Origin: SpSt-501 sp037481615
GTDB taxonomy: Bacteria; Desulfobacterota; Desulfobacteria; Desulfobacterales; SpSt-501
Assembly: GCA_037481615.1 (NCBI GenBank)
Contig: JBBFLI010000010.1
Direction: 5' to 3' (one strand)
Length of the DNA: 64,000 nucleotides
This document shows positions 60,820 to 64,000 of the stretch, piece after piece. The notes under the pieces were generated by a model, which was not told where the DNA came from, did not search any database, and saw only the letters and a list, made by a program, of their open reading frames with translations. A program made the translations under genes and the position numbers. The first letter of the stretch is position 1; every line of letters begins with the position of its first letter.

Positions 60820-61622
60820 CGCTGCTGGAGGTCCGGGGGGTCGAAGTCGTCGATCCCTCTTCGGTTCCCCCGAGAAGGGTGCTCGGCGATGTGAGCCTTC
60901 GCGTGGAGGCCGAACAGCGGCTGGGGATCACCGGACCTTCCGGAGCGGGCAAAAGCACGCTGGCTTTCGCCCTCTGCGGCTTGCTGCCGGTGCCTCTGCG
61001 GTGGCGGAAAGGAGAGATCGATATCCGGGGCGTGCGGATGGCTCCGGGGGACAGCCGCGCTTGGGCCGCCGTGCGCGGCCGCGATATCTTTCTTCTCTTT
61101 CAGTCCGCCGCGACGGCGCTTCACCCTCATCTGACCGTGGGCCGTCAGCTGACCGAGGCGCTCGAGGAGGTCCGCGGGATGTCGCGCACGGAGAGCCGGC
61201 GGGAGGCTCAACGGCGGCTGGAAGAAGTGGGGCTGCCTTCTTTCGCCTTTTCCGCCTACCCGTATCAGCTGAGCGGAGGGATGAGGCAGCGGGTGCAGAT
61301 CGCCCTGGCCCTCGGCCTGGGTTGCCGCCTGCTCATCGCCGACGAGCCCACCGCGGGACTGGATCCCGTCGTGCGTGCGGAGATCCTCTCCCTTCTGTGC
61401 CGGGCCGCGGACGACCTGCGGGCGGGCCTGTTGCTGATCAGCCATGATCTGCGGCTGCTGCGCGGAACGGTGGATACGCTGGCGGTTCTGGATGAGGGAC
61501 ACCTGGTCGAGGTCGGTCCCCCCGGCCGGCTGTTTTCCGCGCCGCTGGCCCCCCAGAGCCGGCGACTGGTCGAGGCGCTCCATGTTCTCGAAAGGCAAGC
61601 CGATGTCGGAATTTCTCCTTGA
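60816..61622 (+). CDS. nikD: NikD/DppD-type ABC ATPase
   Basis: 268 residues. Walker A GPSGAGKST, Q-loop FLLFQSAATALHPHLTVG, signature QLSGGMRQR, Walker B LLIADEPTAGLD and the switch His in LLISHDLRLL. Shorter than most DppD proteins; the C-terminal oligopeptide/cofactor Cys-motif found in DppD-type subunits is not seen. Overlaps nikE by 20 bases. Confidence 0.9.
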   Translation: MTLLEVRGVEVVDPSSVPPRRVLGDVSLRVEAEQRLGITGPSGAGKSTLAFALCGLLPVPLRWRKGEIDIRGVRMAPGDSRAWAAVRGRDIFLLFQSAATALHPHLTVGRQLTEALEEVRGMSRTESRREAQRRLEEVGLPSFAFSAYPYQLSGGMRQRVQIALALGLGCRLLIADEPTAGLDPVVRAEILSLLCRAADDLRAGLLLISHDLRLLRGTVDTLAVLDEGHLVEVGPPGRLFSAPLAPQSRRLVEALHVLERQADVGISP

Positions 61623-62400
61623 GGTTCGGCATTTGACCAAGAGCTACCGCGATCCCGGCGGACGCGGTCGGCGTCCGGTGCTGCGGGGGATCCAGCTTGC
61701 GCTGGCCCCGGGGATGAGCCTGGGGGTGATGGGGCCGAGCGGATCCGGGAAAAGCACCCTCGCGCGCCTGCTCGTGGGTCTGGAACGGCTCGATGCGGGG
61801 GAAATTTTGCTTCACGGGCGCCGCATCGATCCCTCCCGCCGGAGCGACAGGCGGAGGCTGCGCCAGGCGGTTCAGATCGTCTGGCAGGATCCGCTGTTGC
61901 ACCTCAATCCCTTTCTCACGGTCGGCCAAGCGCTCGCCGAGGCGTTGCGCGCCGGCGGGTTCCGGGAGCAGGGCGGGGTGGAGAAGCTTTGCGATGCCGT
62001 GCAATTGCCGCGGGCGCTTCTCGGGCGCCGCCCGGACCGCCTCAGCGGCGGGGAGGCGCAACGCGTCGTCCTGGCTCGGGCGTTGGCGGTCGCCCCCGAA
62101 GTTTTGATTTGCGATGAGGCCCTTTGCGGCTTGGACCTCCCCGTGCAGGTTTGCCTGATGGAACTGCTTCGGGAACTGCGGCGGGAGCGGCGGATGGCGC
62201 TGCTCTTCATCAGTCATGATTTTCTGACCCTGGCCGCGCTCTGCGAGGAGCTCGCCGTGCTCTCGGGGGGCGTCTTCGTCGAGAGCGGTCCGCCGAGGCG
62301 GCTGAGGGGGTCGCCGCGGCACGAAGTGACCCGGAGCCTGGTCTCCCAGGCGCTGTCCACGGCTTTCGCCGTTACCGAAAATCATCTCCCGAAGACTTGA
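61603..62400 (+). CDS. nikE: NikE/DppF-type ABC ATPase
   Basis: 265 residues. Walker A GPSGSGKST, IVWQDPLLHLNPFLTVG, signature RLSGGEAQR, Walker B VLICDEALCGLD (Pro of DEP replaced by Ala and Thr by Leu), switch His in LFISHDFL. Second ATPase of the importer. Followed by 145 bases holding a 14-base self-complementary sequence (62449-62462) and no gene. Confidence 0.9.
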   Translation: MSEFLLEVRHLTKSYRDPGGRGRRPVLRGIQLALAPGMSLGVMGPSGSGKSTLARLLVGLERLDAGEILLHGRRIDPSRRSDRRRLRQAVQIVWQDPLLHLNPFLTVGQALAEALRAGGFREQGGVEKLCDAVQLPRALLGRRPDRLSGGEAQRVVLARALAVAPEVLICDEALCGLDLPVQVCLMELLRELRRERRMALLFISHDFLTLAALCEELAVLSGGVFVESGPPRRLRGSPRHEVTRSLVSQALSTAFAVTENHLPKT

Positions 62401-62545
62401 TTCCCTAAGGCGCCCTGCTGCGAAGGCCGCCGATGCCGCGTCGCCGACCCGAAGCGCTTCGGTCCTCCGCCGTGGGGGCCGCGGGGCGGCGTCCCCTTTG
62501 CTTTAGGTGCGGAACCGACGGCGTCCGCGGATGGGGAAGGCAGGG

Positions 62546-62944
62546 TTACGGCGATTCGGTGACCACGCTGAAGGCCGAGCATCCGGCCTGGCGCACGCGA
62601 TCGATCAGCTGGACGAGAAGCCCCACGGCCGCCTCGCGGTCGGCGCGGATGCGGACCGCGCGCTCCGGCAGCAGGCTCAGGTCCGCCCGAAGCGCGGGGG
62701 CGAGCTCCCCGAGGGAAAGCGGCCGGTCGCCGAGGAAGACCCCCCCCTCGCGGGTCAGGCTGATCACGATCGGCTCCTCGGCCCGGGCGTCGGCGGTCTC
62801 CGACTCGGGAAGCCGCACGCGGATCGCGGGGTCGAGCGAGATGCTGTAGGTGATGAGGAAGAAGAGCAGCAGATTGAAAACGATGTCGACCAGGGGGGCG
62901 AGGTCGATGCGGGCGTTTTTCCGGCGCCGGCGCTCAAACTCCAT
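62546..62944 (-). CDS. exbD: ExbD/TolR-family protein
   Basis: 132 residues: short basic cytoplasmic N-terminus, one span containing the proton-channel Asp (APLVDIVFNLLLFFLI, Asp about 20), and a periplasmic domain ending AGCSAFSVVTESP. Overlaps exbB by 11 bases. With ExbB and TonB it forms the proton-driven motor for the outer-membrane receptors encoded nearby. Confidence 0.9.
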   Translation of the reverse strand: MEFERRRRKNARIDLAPLVDIVFNLLLFFLITYSISLDPAIRVRLPESETADARAEEPIVISLTREGGVFLGDRPLSLGELAPALRADLSLLPERAVRIRADREAAVGLLVQLIDRVRQAGCSAFSVVTESP

Positions 62945-63482
62945 GGTTTCTGCCTTCGAGCACGGCGAGCGTGAGGGACTTCATGCGCAGGGCGATGCCG
63001 TCGAGCCTTCCCTCGAGGAAGTGCAGCGCCACGTGGGACGGCACGGCGACGAAGAGGCCGGCGGCGGTCGTGATCAGCGCCTCGTAGATGCCGCCCGCCA
63101 CCATCGAGGGCTCGATGCGGCTCCCGCTGTGGGCGGCGATGCTCATGAAGGCTTGGATCATCCCGGTCACCGTGCCGGTGAGGCCGAGCAGCGGCGCGAT
63201 GCCCGCGATCAGGCCCAGCACCCCCAGCCCCTTTTCGAGCTCGCGCACCGCGTGCGTCCCGGTCAGGGCGATCCGCTCGCGGTCCGCACCGTGCCTCACC
63301 TCCTCGAGCAGCGCGGTCACCTCGCGGGGGGGGTGGGCGAGCAGCTCGTCCAGCCCGGCCGAAAGCCGCTTGCGCACACCGTGGAACTGGAACCCCTTGG
63401 CGAGGATCAGGGCGAGCGCGGTCACCGAGCAGAAGAGGATGGGCCACATGAGCGGCCCGCCTTTCCAGAAGAACTCAATCAT
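62934..63482 (-). CDS. exbB: ExbB/TolQ/MotA-family proton channel
   Basis: 182 residues with three spans: FFWKGGPLMWPILFCSVTAL at the start, then LGLIAGIAPLLGLTGTVTGMI, and EALITTAAGLFVAVPSHVALHFL. Thr residues in the second and third spans expected for the proton path are present. A short ExbB with the usual long cytoplasmic loop (about 35-95). Start overlaps the end of tonB by eight bases. Confidence 0.9.
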   Translation of the reverse strand: MIEFFWKGGPLMWPILFCSVTALALILAKGFQFHGVRKRLSAGLDELLAHPPREVTALLEEVRHGADRERIALTGTHAVRELEKGLGVLGLIAGIAPLLGLTGTVTGMIQAFMSIAAHSGSRIEPSMVAGGIYEALITTAAGLFVAVPSHVALHFLEGRLDGIALRMKSLTLAVLEGRNHGV

Positions 63483-64000
63483 GCGCCGATCCTCTCAGGA
63501 CGAATTTCACGGGCAGGATCGCCCGGCAGGCGACGGGCCGGCCCTCGCTCACGGCCGGCCGGAAGCTCGAGGCGCGCACGGCCCGCAGGGCCTCCTCGTC
63601 GAAGTCCGAACCTGCGCTTTCCAGGATCTCCACGTCCTCGAGCCGGCCGTCCGCTGCGATGGCGAGCGCCAGGACGACGGTCCCCTCGCGGCCCATCTCG
63701 CGCGCCAGGCGCGGGTAGCGGGGAAGGACCCGCTTGAGAAAGGCCGGTGCCCCGCCGGCCCCGAGGAGGGAGGGCGCCGGTTCTTTCTCCGCCGGGGGAA
63801 GCGCGGCGAGCGCGGCCGGCGGGGAGGCGGGGGGCGCCGCGGCCGGCGGGGGCTCGGGTGCCGTCGCCGGGGGTGCCGGGGCCTCGAGTGTGACTTCGGG
63901 CGGGGGGGCGGGAGGAGGCGGTGCCGGCTCGGGGGCCGACCGCGGCTTGGGCTTAGGCTTGGGCTTCGGCTGCGGCGGGGTAGGCTTGACCTCGGAGGCC
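63475..64000 (-). CDS. tonB: TonB-like protein (5' partial)
   Basis: Open to the window edge; the N-terminal anchor lies outside. Visible from the N-terminal side: a Pro/Lys stretch (KPTPPQPKPKPKPKP), a long Pro/Ala/Glu spacer, then the C-terminal TonB domain with FLKRVLPRYPRLAREMGREG, VVLALAIAADGRLEDVEIL and SSFRPAVSEGRPVACRAILPVKF. The spacer should reach across the periplasm to the receptors. First gene of tonB-exbB-exbD. Confidence 0.88.
   Translation of the reverse strand, partial: ASEVKPTPPQPKPKPKPKPRSAPEPAPPPPAPPPEVTLEAPAPPATAPEPPPAAAPPASPPAALAALPPAEKEPAPSLLGAGGAPAFLKRVLPRYPRLAREMGREGTVVLALAIAADGRLEDVEILESAGSDFDEEALRAVRASSFRPAVSEGRPVACRAILPVKFVLRGSAHD

Noticed and set aside
62449..62462. 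14-base self-complementary sequence CCGAAGC/GCTTCGG as a terminator or operator
   Set aside because: There is no loop and no T-run, and self-complementary 14-mers are not rare in such DNA; possible bidirectional end between nikE and exbD but not supported enough to annotate.
63890..63990. Repeat-like GGCTTGGGCTT tract as a DNA repeat element
   Set aside because: It is the coding sequence for the Pro-Lys spacer of TonB on the minus strand.
1..64000. tRNA, rRNA, CRISPR arrays, insertion sequences, prophage or integrase genes
   Set aside because: Looked for on both strands; no cloverleaf-like tRNA ends, direct-repeat arrays, transposase motifs or terminal inverted repeats with target duplications were seen.

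Overview
The DNA is very GC-rich, densely packed and full of multiheme cytochrome, NrfD/NarI-type membrane and heterodisulfide-reductase-like iron-sulfur genes. A complete Hmc complex, a complete Tmc complex, a homodimeric pyruvate:ferredoxin oxidoreductase, a tungsten-type aldehyde ferredoxin oxidoreductase and a class I (oxygen-sensitive) fumarase all point to an anaerobic, Gram-negative, respiratory bacterium of the Desulfobacterota type (sulfate, sulfur or metal reducer). No rRNA, tRNA, CRISPR array or insertion sequence was seen, so the lineage cannot be fixed further. A 10-base N run marks an assembly gap.

Layout. 1-2.5 kb: end of a SPOR-domain protein, a cereblon-like CULT protein with an intact tri-tryptophan cage, coaE, and an Hsp20-like protein. 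2.6-10.6 kb: hmcABCDEF, an unrecognised Hmc-linked gene and a tandem universal stress protein. 10.6-16.2 kb: a signalling island holding a lone receiver, two paralogous receiver-histidine kinases and a membrane kinase whose periplasmic domain carries two c-type heme motifs. 16.2-20.3 kb, opposite strand: tmcDCBA plus another receiver. 20.5-25.8 kb: fumarase and PFOR. 25.8-34.5 kb, minus strand: a glycolysis/sugar-phosphate operon (gpmA, hexose mutase, pyk, pgi) that runs by overlapping stop/start codons into a four-cluster ferredoxin and an aldehyde ferredoxin oxidoreductase.

34.6-38.0 kb: an Mla-type lipid transport operon (E-F-D-C) whose ATPase has an extra C-terminal domain resembling a degenerate GGDEF domain. 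38.0-42.3 kb: DUF177/YihY/lipoprotein operon (minus) and YkgJ/quinone reductase/DUF502 genes (plus). 42.4-54.2 kb: a promoter, a cobalamin riboswitch and an intrinsic terminator, followed by a FadR-type regulator, a large duplicated surface protein, a TonB-dependent receptor, a second surface protein with the same Cys-containing C-terminal tail, BtuF-BtuC-BtuD, ThyX and a DUF71-type ATP pyrophosphatase. This reads as a cobalamin capture and import locus. 54.2-62.4 kb: a leader with strong hairpins, then a TonB-dependent receptor and a NikABCDE-like ABC importer with a SAM methyltransferase embedded in it (interrupted by the assembly gap). 62.5-64 kb (minus): tonB-exbB-exbD, the energy supply that both receptors would need.

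How the parts work together. Hmc and Tmc are both expected to move electrons between periplasmic cytochrome c3 and the membrane or cytoplasm, and the heme-sensor kinases between them are natural candidates to control them in response to periplasmic redox state. The metal/corrinoid import half (B12, then a nickel- or metallophore-type system, then TonB-ExbBD) would supply cofactors for anaerobic enzymes. The most interesting candidates for something new are the riboswitch-controlled B12 capture locus with paired anchored proteins, the heme-sensor phosphorelay between the two redox complexes, and the mla ATPase fusion.
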